Positions 27,484-39,560 of a stretch of DNA of 64,000 bases are shown piece after piece. The notes under the pieces are model-generated. The model worked only from the letters and a program-made list of their open reading frames with translations, did no database searches and was not told the origin of the DNA. The stretch's first letter is position 1; each line of letters begins with the position of its first letter. This DNA is from Chromobotia macracanthus (lineage: Eukaryota > Chordata > Actinopteri > Cypriniformes > Botiidae): assembly GCA_036877525.1 (NCBI GenBank), contig JAZGTH010000087.1:5216001-5280000 (forward strand). Reading direction: 5' to 3'. The position numbers and the translations under genes were made by a program.

Positions 27484-28620
27484 CCGTAACAGCTGGGAAG
27501 CTTTCAGAGCCTACCTTCTCACCACCATCCTTATAATCACACTGCACTGGCTGTCTATCAAACATTCTGCAAAATTCTGCTGATCACCTACAAGACCCTG
27601 AATGGTTTAGCTCAATACCTGAGCGGGCTCCTCTCTTATTACAGTCCTTCATGTTCATTGCGATTTGAAAATTCTGGCCAGTTGATAATACCTGGAATTT
27701 CAAAATCAAGTGCAGGTGGTAGATCCTTTTCTTCTTTGGCGCCCCAACACAGTAACATTCCTCAGACATATTGATCACAAAATCATGCCTGACAGGTTTT
27801 TAATCAATATATAATTATAAGTCAGTGTTACCAGCTCTCCATTTTTATCCCAGAAACATATAAATTGCAGTTTTATCATGCCAGAGGAGAACTGGCCCTC
27901 CTGGTTGAATTTGGTTTCTCCCAAGGTTTTTTACTCCATCTAGACATCATTGAAGTTTTGGTTCCTTGCCACTGTTGCCTTGCTTATTGGGAGACTGCTG
28001 ACATTTATTTTAGTGCTCGGTAAATTGTTATTGCTTCTAGCGTATTTATCTAATTACAGTCCTAAAGACTCTACTACTTTTTCTCCCATTCTGTTTTATT
28101 GTGTAATGTTCAGGTATTTTATATTATTATTGCAAATCTCTTATACCCCTGCCCATAAAATGTAATCTGCCTTCTATGCACCATCTCCATGTAAGTTGGA
28201 TCAGCATATCTTCCTATTAATCGTGCTTAATATGATACCAATCATTTATCAATTGACTAAATGTTGTATAGTCTCAAAATTAAATACTGATTTAGTAAGC
28301 CTCTGCACATAATGGCAGGTATTTCTAATGCACATCCATTTATTCAAACTGTCCAAATGTGTGCTAGTTGTCATCAGTTCAGTCAACTCTTAATTCATAA
28401 ATCAACTACAAACCTAGTATCCCTAATTAGTTTTATTAATATACATCTCATAATGAGCAATAACAATTTGCAATAATATCATGCATTCTGTTTTCATGTT
28501 GCAAGTTTTTAACAATTTTTCTGTGTTTAACAGTTTGTTTTCTGTGTTTTATGTGTTGTGATGAAACATTGTAAATGCTATAAAACAATATATATTATAT
28601 ATGATATATTAAACCAATTA
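27484..28620 (+). mobile_element. L2-like LINE, C-terminal part and 3' region
   Basis: It begins with the decayed LHWLSIKHSAKF and TLNG-type motifs that follow the reverse transcriptase domain in fish L2 elements. The long 3' region contains GGAGAACTGGCCCTCCTGG and TTGGTTTCTCCCAAGG, then CAGGTATTTCTAATGCACAT. The same ordered words appear at 10216, 42695 (inverted), 52325 (inverted) and 57885, defining one family. Stops throughout. Confidence 0.65.
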
Positions 28621-28849
28621 AGAGGGAAACATGCTAATGCCAGTATAGTTGAATTATAGTTATAACAATTCTAAGTGTGTCTAAAACGTTTGTGTCTCAG
28701 TAGAGACTGGGGGATCCAAAAACTCATCTGCTCTGAGATCAGATCTGTCATCTCCCATCAGTCTCACATATTTTCCGGCAAAGTCATTAGAATCACAAAG
28801 TCATAGTCAGTGGGAAAAGTTGTCAGACCACACGTTAGAACAGCCTGGA
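28621..28849. other. Unassigned spacer
   Basis: No motif recognised between the LINE tail and the palindromic element. Confidence 0.35.
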
Positions 28850-29480
28850 CTGTTTCAAATGTTTTAATCATGGCTCTTCCCAGTTTTGTAATGACATTGA
28901 ATAGTCACCGAGATTTTAAAGCTCCAAAAAACACATCCATCTATCATAAAAGTAATCCATATGACTCCAATTTGTTAATAAATGTCTTATGAACCGAAAC
29001 AATACATTTGTGAAAGAAAACTTTTTAACTTTTCCTAGCATATTTGACAAACAATGTTTTTGAATGTAAACATATCTGTGAGTACACCCAACATTTTTTT
29101 GATATCTTCGAATCTCATTGGTTCTTGTGTGATTGTGTTTTATCATGACACATATGACAACTAGTCACGAGCAACACGAGACCAATGAGATTCAAAGTTT
29201 TTGAGTGCTTCCATATTTTAATTTAGCACTGTAATTTTTGCTTACATGGATACATGTTATGTTGCTCACTTAAAATATGTGATCTAAGAAAATAAAATAA
29301 ACTCAAAATATTAATAATTTTCTTTCTAAAACATTTTTTTCACTTTAGAATTTTTTTCATAGTCATATGGATTGCTTTTATAATGGATGGATTCTCTTTT
29401 GAAGCTTTAATATCTTAGACACTATTCAATGCCATTACAAAGCTGGAAGAGCTGGAATATTATTTTAAAGCTCTGACTGT
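28850..29480. mobile_element. Long palindromic MITE-like element
   Basis: The left arm (about 28875-28972) contains TTTTGTAATGACATTGAATAG, then TTTTAAAGCTCCAAAAAAC and AAAAGTAATCCATATGACT. The right arm (about 29360-29460) is its inverted counterpart: AGTCATATGGATTGCTTTTA, GAAGCTTTAATATCTTAG and CTATTCAATGCCATTACAAA. The arms are roughly 100-130 bases with about 370 bases between. No coding capacity. Termini and target duplication are not resolved. Confidence 0.65.
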
Positions 29481-29502
29481 GTTTGGCTAAAGATAGGTCA
29501 TA

Positions 29503-29866
29503 GGCTGCATTTACACTGCTGCAATTCTTAATGCACAGATCTGATCTTTTGATCATATCTGATTTTTTTGTCCCATCTGTTTACATTTACACAAGACATA
29601 GCTTGTATCCAATATCCATGTATACATTAGGTTTGAAACCTCTTTTGGGTTCCACTGACTTCCATCCATGTTAGGACAAATGCCATCATGTGCATCATGT
29701 CAAGTCCATAGATCATATCTTATTTAAATCCACATTTGGAAGTGGCTCAGACCAGATGTGAAAAACTGTGACTGTTTTTATTGTTTATACGTGTACAACA
29801 ATATCCAATCTGTGCCAAATGTAAGAAAAAAATCATTTTTCTTTTTGTGGCAGTGTAAATTCAGGC
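29503..29866. mobile_element. Short MITE with inverted termini
   Basis: The left end GGCTGCATTTACACTGC and the right end GCAGTGTAAATTCAGGC are near-perfect inverted complements (15 of 17). Inner words GATCTGATCTTTTGATCATA and ATCCAATCTGTGCCAAATG are also characteristic of a fish MITE. No open frame. The superfamily (possibly hAT) is an inference. Confidence 0.6.
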
Positions 29867-29902
29867 ATATACATATACACCTAGGCATGATATATTACAA
29901 TG

Positions 29903-29905
<3 letters not shown>

Positions 29906-29978
<73 letters not shown>
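29906..29978. repeat. (TA)n microsatellite
   Basis: About 73 bases of uninterrupted TA alternation. Open frames across it are meaningless. Confidence 0.95.
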
Positions 29979-29980
<2 letters not shown>

Positions 29981-32900
29981 CATTATATACATTATAAGAG
30001 AATTTTTATTTTAAGATGAACTGTTTCTTCAATCCCAGGTTGTTCTAGGTAAATGTATATATGTGTGCATGTGTTGTGTCCTCTTATATTAATAAAACTA
30101 ATTGGATTTATACAAAATGGGAGTGCTGCTTTTCCTGTACAAAACCCGCTGTCATAATGGTGTCAACTTCACAATTTAACACAGCAGAAGGCAAAAAACA
30201 GAAACCACTGAAGGTGACGCAACAATTTGTAAGGTTTAACACTATGTGAGCGGCGTGATACAACACAACAAAAACAATAGAACCTATTAAAAATGCTGCA
30301 TTTGTTGCATCATCACTGATTATAATCAATTCTATTGTCTTTTGTCTCATAACATCACACCACTTGTGTCTGGTATAGACACAGTGTAGGAGAAATGAAT
30401 GGTTCCATTTGCCACATATTTGTAATTGCTTAAATGCTTACTTCATGTGTTTGGGATCATTCACTTTGGAATCTGGGTTTGATGCCTCAGATCCAGTGAG
30501 TTGCCAACTCATCCCATTGAAATCTTATTAGAGTCCCTCAAATCTTGTTGGAGCGCAATGACTGCTCTTTAAGTCACCTGCCAAAACACTAGTACAGGCT
30601 GAAGGGGATTAGAATGTCTTGCAAAGACTTAAGCCTGCTGGCCCTTTTTCACCCACACCATACTTTTGACTTGATTCAAAGTACATCCTTTAAAGACTTC
30701 ATGTTTTCACGAAAGGGTAACGTAATCTTCCTATGTAAGCTGTAGAGATCAAAGACATTTTAGGAGACAGAGATGACATTGAAGCTCCCATTGTGTTCTG
30801 AGATGTGATTGGTTAACGGTTATTTATTTGCAAAACAAATCTAAAGGAAATCCTTGATTTTGTTCAGGACTGAATAAACTAGCCATCAAACACCCTGAGC
30901 CTCTTAGAATGCAGATTTTGGAAGATCTCTGACAAAGCTGGATTTACAGCACAAGTGTAAACCAGTTAAAGACACCTTAAAAATGTTTAAACTCTGCTTT
31001 CAGCTAGATTTATGGACAATCCAGTAATAAACAGAAATTGGAAGAAAATATAGATTTGCTATTTTAATATAAAATGACTGAAACAGTTTTGGAATTGCTG
31101 GTGCTTATGAGAAATATCTACTTAAATCTCAAATTTACAGCAAACCTTGAAAAACCATATATTCCATAAACAGTGTTCTTTCATGTTCTTTACTTCCATA
31201 TTAGCACTTTGCTAAGACACAAACAATCCTATAAATATCTGGAAACTGGATTAGAAGGTTCAGTTGCTATTAGGATGTTTGGCACAGTAATATGGAGTAT
31301 GGAGTACAATTTAGTCGAAAAAATCTTTTTCCGAGATGCAGGAATCTACGTCAGAATTTTACTGATGTTAACTCATTTAAATAACACTTCATTCATTATG
31401 TAGTTTAAGTTGCATCATGGTTCATTGTATCATGGTTTCCTGCTTATCATGACCATAAATCTGAATTTAAATCTTTTTCAAACATGTTAGACCCTATTCC
31501 TCCATATCTCACTACTCATCGTTAGAATGTCCCAGGAGCTTTCAACCTAGCAGTCATCAAGCCCGTTATTAAAAAGCCACAGCTTGATCTGGGAGAATTA
31601 GCTAAATATAGACCTAAGAATTATGAAGAATTATGATATTTTGATATAAACAAACAAGTTTTAGGTAGGTGAATGAGGTCAGTCAATGAGGTCAAGTTTC
31701 TGTCCTTTTTATATTCGGCTCAGTTTTCAGCCCAGTGAAAATGTTTATGTGAATGCTGTGTTTTGTCATTTAGCTGCAGAAATTGCTTTTCCATTCCACA
31801 AGCATGTCACAGGAATGTGAAACAGTATTACCCCTGATGCACAACCATTGTGAAAGGCAAGTTAATTTTCATAAAGTGTGACATATTTAATTCCCTTAAG
31901 TTTCCACAAGTGCCTGTGTGACAGCAAGCTTCCTTGGAAACTGGAATGTCTTTGTGACTAAGTGTGCTCAAATAAACAAATGCACAAATGGACCACAGGG
32001 CAGCAAGAGCTTGTTTATGTTTGTTCTATACCACCCAGACATTCTGAAGAGAAACCTGGAGTAATTGCTATTATCCAGTCCTAATGCAGCTGTCCAAGCT
32101 TGTCTTCCTGTTCATGCTGTTTCCTACCTAATCCCTTGCACATTCAGTTATAATACAGCTGGTCACATGACTACACTCACTCTGGCTGCTTTATCTACAA
32201 TAAATGGAGGAATGAAGGAGACTCATTTGCATTGCTACATTATTTGTTAATTAAAAAGTCCTTACCACACTCTTAATAGTTCATGGCCCTCACTCATGTA
32301 TAATTGCTCTAATCGAAACATCAGTTGCCCTGGCCTAAACCTTTGTAACTGCTCAGATCTTATATTTTTCTTCAGTTTTATCATTTTAAATAATCATGTA
32401 TTACAATACTGTTAACATTATTCTGAGGTGATGTATGGGGCATTGTCAAGAAAAAAAATACCCTAGTCCCACCCAGACTGCTTGATTTAAAATTAAATAC
32501 ATCATAATAAGAAAAACAGCAGGAAAAACAAAATGATATTTATTTATATAACTAATTTATTTGTTTGTCTTTGTAAACATGGATCCATTTTTGTTGCAAA
32601 AATGTGTTATGTGTGAACACTGTGTAATACTGGGTTATGGACTTGCCCCTGACTAAAGACAGAGATTTATACCAGGAGCTCCTAGATAATGCTCTGCTTG
32701 GGTTTCAGTGACAACACTGGTGTCTGAATACAGCATTGTGTTTCTGTCTGCTATTGTTATCCTATTTGACCTCTTTGACCTCTACATGTAAAGATAGTAG
32801 AAAATCTTTCACTATTCATAACAAATCTTGACCGACTGGCTAACCACACAATGCAAAGACAGCCAAGTCTTCAGCCAACACAAAGACAGACCTCAGTGAC

Positions 32901-33590
32901 TGTGTTGTAACTGTCATGGTAACCAGTTGTATTAGCCCTAGAGCTATCTCCTGCCCAAGCACACTTTACAGTTAGCTTCTATCCCTATAGTGCCAAGAAA
33001 AGACTTAGTATAGGTTAATCCCGCCTGAGCCTAGCATCTAAGTGGATTATTAATTAAGACGTCACAACTTGATACATCATGTTTTACAATCACTCTCTCC
33101 TGCATGTGTTCCTTTTCCTTTCATTGTATAACTACAAACTTTGCAAGATTAATTCAGACTAACTAGTTTTCTCTATTTGTTTAAATTTTGGGTTTATCCA
33201 CATATGTATTTTGGTCCATGTATCAAATCTTCACATTACCATCCTAAGACTTCAGAACAGTCCTAACATGTTTCTTAGGAGATAGATAATAGAAATAAAA
33301 AGTTATTTATTCTACAAGTGGCACAATGGTACATAATAAATGCAAAGGTAATTTTAAAAAGATATCAAGAAAGATGTGCTGTAGTCAGTTAAGAAAATAG
33401 TGTTCTGAAATTGAAACTGATATGTAATTTTATGTCTCCAAAGAAGTGCTATAATCATTAAAATGCAAATAGTACTGAAATAGTATTTTTCAATGATGTA
33501 AAATACTATTTACATCATAACTGTAAATAGCAATATATTATAAAACATCATGTCAATGTAAAAAGCATCATAGCACAATTAAAAATCACA
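29979..33590. other. Noncoding, with one small LINE scrap
   Basis: No gene recognised. At 31535-31620 the + strand reads AVIKPVIKKPQLDLGELAKY, a decayed reverse-transcriptase domain-1 segment of an L2-like LINE. The rest is AT-rich and featureless to the eye. Confidence 0.4.
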
Positions 33591-33982
33591 CAGTCGTGTG
33601 AAAAAATTAGGACACCCTATGAAAGCCTGTGTATTTTTGTAACATTTTTGCAACATTTTGGATATATGGATATTTAATTTCAATTTTAACAATACAGAGT
33701 AAAGTAATAAAGTAATATATCTAAGCAATAAACACTGAAGAGGGGATTTTCTGTAAAATGTAATTCCACAAAATGCAAATAATAACTGAGGCAAAAGTTA
33801 GGACACCCTCACATGTATTCCCTCTTAAAATGGCTCAAATCACACACAGGTGTATCACACCAGGTGCACATAATTAGTAGATCGTTACTCAGCATTTTGA
33901 ATGAGGCTTGCCCTATCTAAACCTCAGATATTTAGTTTGGTGTCCTCCTGACTGTTGAAGTGAGAGTGAGCACCACAGTGAG

Positions 33983-34988
33983 AGCAAAAGAGCTGTCAGA
34001 GGCCTTCAGAAAAAAAAAATTGTAGCATCCTACGAGTCTGGTTAGGGATTTGAAAAAATCTCAAAAGATTTTGTAATCAGCCATTCCACTGTCCGGAAGA
34101 TCGTCTACAAGTGGAGGGCTTTCAAAACAACTGCCAACATGCCCAGGTCTGGTCGCCCCAGCAAGTTCACCCCAAGAGCAGACCGCAAGATGCTAAAAGA
34201 GGTCTCCAAAAACCCTAAAATGTCATCTCGGGGCCTACAGCAGGCTCTGGCTACTGTTGATGTAAAAGTGCATGCCTCTACAATCAGAAAGAGACCACAC
34301 AAGTTTAACTTGCATGGGAGGTGTGCAAGGAGGAAATCTTTGCTGTCTGAGAGAAACATCAAGGCCAGACTGACATCTGCCAGAGAGAATGTTGACAAAG
34401 ACCAGGACATCTGGAATAATGTTCTTTGGACAGATGAGTCCAAAATCCAATTTTTTTGGACACCAGAGCAGAGGACATGTTTGGCGTAAACCAAAGCTGT
34501 CCAGGAAAGCTGACAGCTTTCCAGGAAAAGAACCTCATACCAACTGTGAACACATGGAGGTGGAAGAGTCATGGTTTGGGGCTGCTTTGCTGCAGCAGGA
34601 CCTGGTCAGCTCATCATCATAGAATCCACCATGAATTCTACTGTGTATCAGAAGGTGCCTGAAGAACATGTGAGACCATCTGTTAGAAAATTAAAGCTGA
34701 AGCGGAACTGGACCATGCAACATGACAATGACCCAAAACATGCTAGTAAATCAAAAGACTGGCTGAAAAGGCAGAAATAGAGAGTCCTGAATCCCATTGA
34801 GATGCTGTGGGGTGACTTATAAAGGGCTGTATATTCAAGAAACCCCTCAAACATCTCACAGCTGAAAAAAAATCTGCATTGAGGAGAGGGGTAAAATTTC
34901 CTCAGACCGATGTCAGAGACTGGAAGATGGCTACAAGAAGCATCTCACTACAGTTATTTCAGCCAAAGGAGGTAACACTAGCTATTAG
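33983..34988 (+). pseudogene. Tc1 transposase of element A, broken
   Basis: N-terminal helix-turn-helix codons are visible from about 33983 (RAKELSEAF, then STVRKIVYKW). They run into MPRSGRPSKF at 34139 and continue to WTDESKIQFF, which carries the first catalytic Asp. After a frameshift near 34450 the reading moves to GCFAAAGPG and QHDNDPKHASK (second Asp). A stop lies at about 34778, just before NPIEMLW (Glu), with the usual spacer between Asp and Glu shortened. The end is a TAG at 34986. Multiple lesions, so inactive. Confidence 0.85.
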
Positions 34989-35078
34989 GGGCTAGGGTGT
35001 CCTATCTTTTTTGTAGAATTACATTTACAGAAGATCTTGAGAAGACTTTTCTTCAGTTTTAATTGTTTAGTTATATTA

Positions 35079-36507
35079 CAACCCCAAATCAGAAAAAGTT
35101 GGGACAGTATGGAAAACACAAATAAAAAAAGAAAGTAGTGATTTCTAAATTTACTTTGACTTATATTTCATTGCAGACAATACAACAGCACATTATTTAA
35201 TGTGTTCCTTATGATTTTTATTGTTTTTTCTTAAAAAAAACAAAATTCCTATTTTGGTTCTTGCAACACATTTAAAAAAAGTTGGAACAGGAGCAATTTA
35301 GGGCTAGTAATCAGGTAAATTGGTTAAATAATGATGTGATTCGAAACAGATGATGTCAACAGGTGATTGTAATTATGATTTGGTACAAAAGCAGCATCCA
35401 AGAAAGGAGGAATTTCAGTGCGTAAAGGACAAGGGCGCAAGCCTGAACAACTGTGTTCTCCGATCCCTCAGGTGGCACTGCATCAAGAATCGTCATTCAT
35501 CTATAAGCAATATCACCACATGGGCTCAGGACTACTTTGGCAAACCTTTGTCAAGTACCACAATACGTAGTTGCATCCACAAATGCCAGTTAAAACTGTA
35601 CTGTGCCAAAAGGAAGCCCTATGTTAACAGTGTCCAGAAGCGCCGTTGACTTCTCTGGGCTCGTCGACTTCTCTGCCTTGTCGAGGCATCTGGGATGGAC
35701 CATCACACAGTGAAAACGTGTACGGTGGTCAGATGAATCAGTATTTCAGGTATTTTTGGGGAGAAATAGATGCCGTGTGCTCTGGACCAGAGAAAAAAAG
35801 GATCATCCAGACTGTTACCAGCAACAAGTCCAAAAGCCAGGGTCTGTCATGGTATGGGGTTGTGTCAGTGCCCTTGGTACAGGTAACTTGCACTTCTGTG
35901 ATGGCACCATTAATGCTGAAAAGTACATAGAGATTTTGGAGCACAATATGCTGCCTTCAAGAAGACATCTTTTCCAGGGACATCCATGCATATTTCAACA
36001 AGATAATGCAAAACCACATTCTGCACACATTACAAAGTCCTGGCTGCGGAGGAAGAGGATACAGGTACTTGACTGGCCTGCCTGCAGTCCCGACCTGTCT
36101 CCAATAGAGAATGTGTGGCGCATTTTGAAGTGCAAAATGCGACAACGAAGACCCCGTACTGTTGCCCACCTTAAGACTTGTTTGCACCAGGAATGGGACA
36201 AAATTACACCTGAAACAATTCTTCACTTGGTGTCTTCAGTCCCTAAACGTCTTTTAAGTGTTGTGAAAAGGAATGGCAACATTACAAAGTGGTAAATGCT
36301 GTTCCAACTTTTTTTGAAATGTGTTGCAAGAACCAAAATAGGAATTTTGTTTTTATGAAGAAAAAACAATAAAAATCATGAGGAACACATTAAATAATGT
36401 GCTGTTGTATTGTCTGCAGTGAAATACAAGTCAAAGTAAATTTAGAAATCACTACTTTTTTTATTTGTGTTCTCCATACTGTCCCAACTTTTTCTGATTT
36501 GGGGTTG
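35079..36507 (+). mobile_element. Tc1-like element B1, nested, internally deleted
   Basis: Inverted ends CAACCCCAAATCAGAAAAAG (35079) and CTTTTTCTGATTTGGGGTTG (36488-36507) are flanked by TA on both sides, a clean target duplication. It belongs to the same family as the copy at 61551-63145 but is about 166 bases shorter, mainly because the first part of the transposase gene is missing. It lies inside element A, so it inserted later. Confidence 0.95.
35350..36295 (+). pseudogene. DD34E transposase of element B1, N-terminally deleted
   Basis: It reads from a chance ATG through CIKNRHSSISNITTWAQD to KRR, followed by a TGA at 35647-35649. Next comes a roughly 17-base local duplication, a second stop TGA at 35711-35713, then WSDES (first Asp). 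The frame is then open to 36295 with IFQQDNAKPHSA (second Asp) and SPIENVW (Glu). Exactly 34 residues separate the last two catalytic residues. The helix-turn-helix start is deleted. Both stops recur at the same codons in the copy at 61906-62929. Confidence 0.85.
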
Positions 36508-36764
36508 TACTTTAAACTCTTTGTATTGTAAAAATTGAGACTAAATAACCATATATTAAAATAATGTTACAAAATGCACAAGCTTTCACAGGGTGTCCTA
36601 ATTTTTTTCACATGACTGTATTACAATGTCATGCAAGCAAATCCCAATAAGAAAATAAACATATAATGAACAGAATCTCTGACAGGTATTCTATAAAATA
36701 AAGATTTTATTAAAACAATTTAAACATTTTATATAAAATTTTTGAACAAGACCATATAAGCCCA

Positions 36765-36875
36765 GTTCTGTCAACATTGCACTGACTGCCTATTAAGCAC
36801 TGTATGAGCTTCAAAATTTTACTGTTTACCTATAACACCCTGAATGGTTAAGCTTCTCAATAGCTCCTTTACATT
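36765..36875 (+). repeat. L2-like LINE scrap
   Basis: The + strand reads PVLSTLH, LPIKHCMSFKILLFTYNTL and NG, a decayed copy of the motif that follows the reverse transcriptase of fish L2 LINEs. Confidence 0.5.
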
Positions 36876-38107
36876 TTTCTTGGCATACCAATTTGACTAG
36901 GAACATGACATTTCCTAGCCATTACAGTATGAGGTAACACAAAGACCAAATTTCTTTAATCATCATAATGGTTAAAAAAATATATATGTAGCTCTGATGT
37001 GAAGCACAAGATTGTTGAGCTTCACAAAATAGAAAGTAATTGTAAAAAAATAGCTAACAATTCCCATTTTCACCATCAGAGCTATAATTATGAAACGCCA
37101 TATCAACCATCAGATGTAATGTATCTGCCTGAAAAGAACGTGTCTATATTGTTTTAATGCACGATGAGCAATTAGCCAAGCACTCCACAAAGATCAGAGC
37201 TGGAGAATTAAATAAGTATTTGAGTCTTGGGGTCGTACAGTTTAAAAACAATTCAACAGTACCTACATTACAAGTTGTTTGCTCTGCTCTTATCCAAAAA
37301 CTCTAGCATATTAGAATTTTAAACGGGACTGGGTTCTATGGTCAAACAAAACTAAAAAAAGAGCTTTCATTAGCAAAAATGTGAGATGGGTGTGATGCAC
37401 ACAGGGATGCCCACGTTTAATTATACTGCTGGATTTTTAATGTTGTGGGCCTACTTTTCCTCCAGAGGTCCTGGGCATGTGGATTAGATACATAGCATCA
37501 TGGATTTTATGAAATATTCTCAACCTCATCATGTGTTATAGGAGAAGACCCAGAGCTGTTATCTTGGCAAAGGGAAGTTGCAAAAAAAAATTTAATAAAA
37601 GGCTGCTAATTGTATTGAAGTGACATCAGCTCCCCTCTTCAACTGGCTAGAGGAGGAGCGGTCAATCTAGAACTAGGACCAATGATGGCACTAAGGCCAC
37701 CCTGATTTACATAAAACTCCACCTGTAGAATTTGGAAAAGGAGCATGTGAAGGGAAAGCTAGAGCAAGGGAAAATGGAAAAAGCATACAAAAAGTGAAAA
37801 TATAAGCAAAAATTGTCAGAGGTAACAAAATAGGAAAACATGATTTTGTGTGCAATTCTGGAAGCTGTGACATTAATGTCTTGGTTTTGTATAAAATAGT
37901 TTAAAATGCACTTAAGGTTTTGATTTGTATTTATTTTTCTTTGATTCATGACCACAAAACTTAGCAGAACATTGATCCCATGCACTATTTACTTATTTGC
38001 AGTCAGGTTAAATAAAGTTTGCCTTTTATGTTCTAAAACCATAATATGCTTTCACAGTCTAATAAACTCTTTAATCGCAAAGATTAGAATTAATATACAT
38101 TAACATA
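36876..38107. other. Noncoding, no gene recognised
   Basis: AT-rich sequence; no exon, RNA gene or known repeat recognised. Confidence 0.4.
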
Positions 38108-38830
38108 CAACCCCAATTCAGAAAAAGTTAGGATGCTCTGTAAAATGTAAATAAAAAGAGAATGCAATGATTTGCAAATCTCATATACCCATATTTTATT
38201 CAGACTAGAACATAGACAGCATATCAGATGTTGAAAGTGAGACAGATTACTATTTCATGCAAAACATTAGCTCATTTTGAATTTTATTGCAGTAACACCT
38301 CTCAAAAAAGTTGGGACAGGGGCATGTTTACCACTGTGTAGCATCCCCTATTTTAACATCTGTAAATGTCTGAGAACTGAAGAGACCAGTTGCTGACCAC
38401 AGAACAGTTTTGCACTTGGCCTCAGTCCATTTTAAATGAGCTTTGGTCCAGAGAAGACAGCAGCGATGCAACCTGTATTTGTGGATGGCATGGCCAACTG
38501 TATTCACAGACAATGATTTGTGGAAGTGTTTCTAAACCAAGCAGTGATTTACAAGACAGAATCATGCCTGTTTTTTAATGCAGTGCGGTCTGAGGGCCCG
38601 GAGATGTCAGGCACCCAATATTGACTTTCGGCCTTGTCCCTTGCACACAGACATTTCTCCAGATTCTCTGAATCTTTTGATTTTATTATGAACTGTATAT
38701 GATGGGATATTCAAAATTTTCTGTTGAGGAACATTATTCTGAAATTGTTCCACAATTTGTTGAAACAGTTTTTTGCAGATTGGTGAACGTCTCCCCATCT
38801 TTACTTCTGAGAGACTCAAGCGGTTTAAAG
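38108..38830 (-). mobile_element. Tc1-like deletion derivative
   Basis: The left end CAACCCCAATTCAGAAAAAG follows a TA. On the minus strand a transposase N-terminus starts at 38798 (MGRRSPICKK, then YTVHNKIKRFRESG, a helix-turn-helix). A jump near 38395 removes nearly all of the catalytic domain between the WS-x-x-KTVLW region and the C-terminus. The right inverted end is absent. It could only have moved in trans. Confidence 0.75.
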
Positions 38831-39035
38831 ATGCTGCTTATTACGACCTAGTTAGTTTAATGTTAAGCGCCCTCTAGCTGTCATAAAAATTAATGTTGAT
38901 TGTCCTCGTGAAATGATGTATGACTGTCATCATCAATCAAAATGTGGATTCGTTTAAACATAATATGTGAAGTTTAATACGTCCCTTACCCACCATTTTT
39001 CAATTTTCAATTCGCAAAATTACATTTATGCATTT

Positions 39036-39560
39036 CAAGAGAGTCAAGAGTCAGAGTCAATATTTATTTGTCACATACAAGTTATATAGAATACAGCAAG
39101 TAGTGAAATGTGTATCTGAATGCTCCGTAAGACTGTAAGATAAATACTAAAAAGTAAAAACACAAGAAATGTAAAAGTACTTAGAATATAAACATTTATA
39201 AAATACAAAAATACGTTTGGACCAGTAATCAACAGAATAACAGAATAGATTGTACGTGGATGGCGTAGATGAATTGTATAAATTATAAATTATAATAAAG
39301 TGCAAGTGCAGTGTGCAAGTGGAATGCAGTGTGCAAAGTGGTATAACTAGCATATTATGCCAGAGTCACTTAAATGTAATGTGTATGTTTGTCCATGTTT
39401 AAGTGTCTGATGGCCTGAGGGAAGAAGCTCCTCCTGAGTCTCTTCGTTTTAGCCATCAAGGTGCGGAAGCGTCTACCTGAGTGTAGCAATATATGAACAG
39501 CCGGTGTCCAGGGTGGGAGGAGTCTTTGAGGATCTTAATAGCCCTAGCTTTGCATCGCCA
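39036..39560. repeat. Unclassified dispersed repeat
   Basis: Words such as AGTAGTGAAATGTGTATCTG, GTGCAAGTGGAATGCAGTG and TGATGGCCTGAGGGAAGAAG, then TCCAGGGTGGGAGGAGTCTT, recall a very common fish interspersed repeat of uncertain class, perhaps the end of a LINE. No protein motif is visible. Confidence 0.45.

Larger units (their letters stand above)
33591..36618 (+). mobile_element. Tc1-like element A, host of a nested Tc1 copy
   Basis: The left end CAGTCGTGTGAAAAAATTAG at 33591 and the inverted right end CTAATTTTTTTCACATGACTG at 36598-36618 match over about 35 bases, including the inner AGGACACCCT. TA follows the right end; the left flank is CA, probably a mutated TA. The element holds a broken transposase and, after it, an independent Tc1-like insertion at 35079-36507. 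Without the insertion it would be about 1.6 kb, the usual Tc1 size. Confidence 0.9.
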
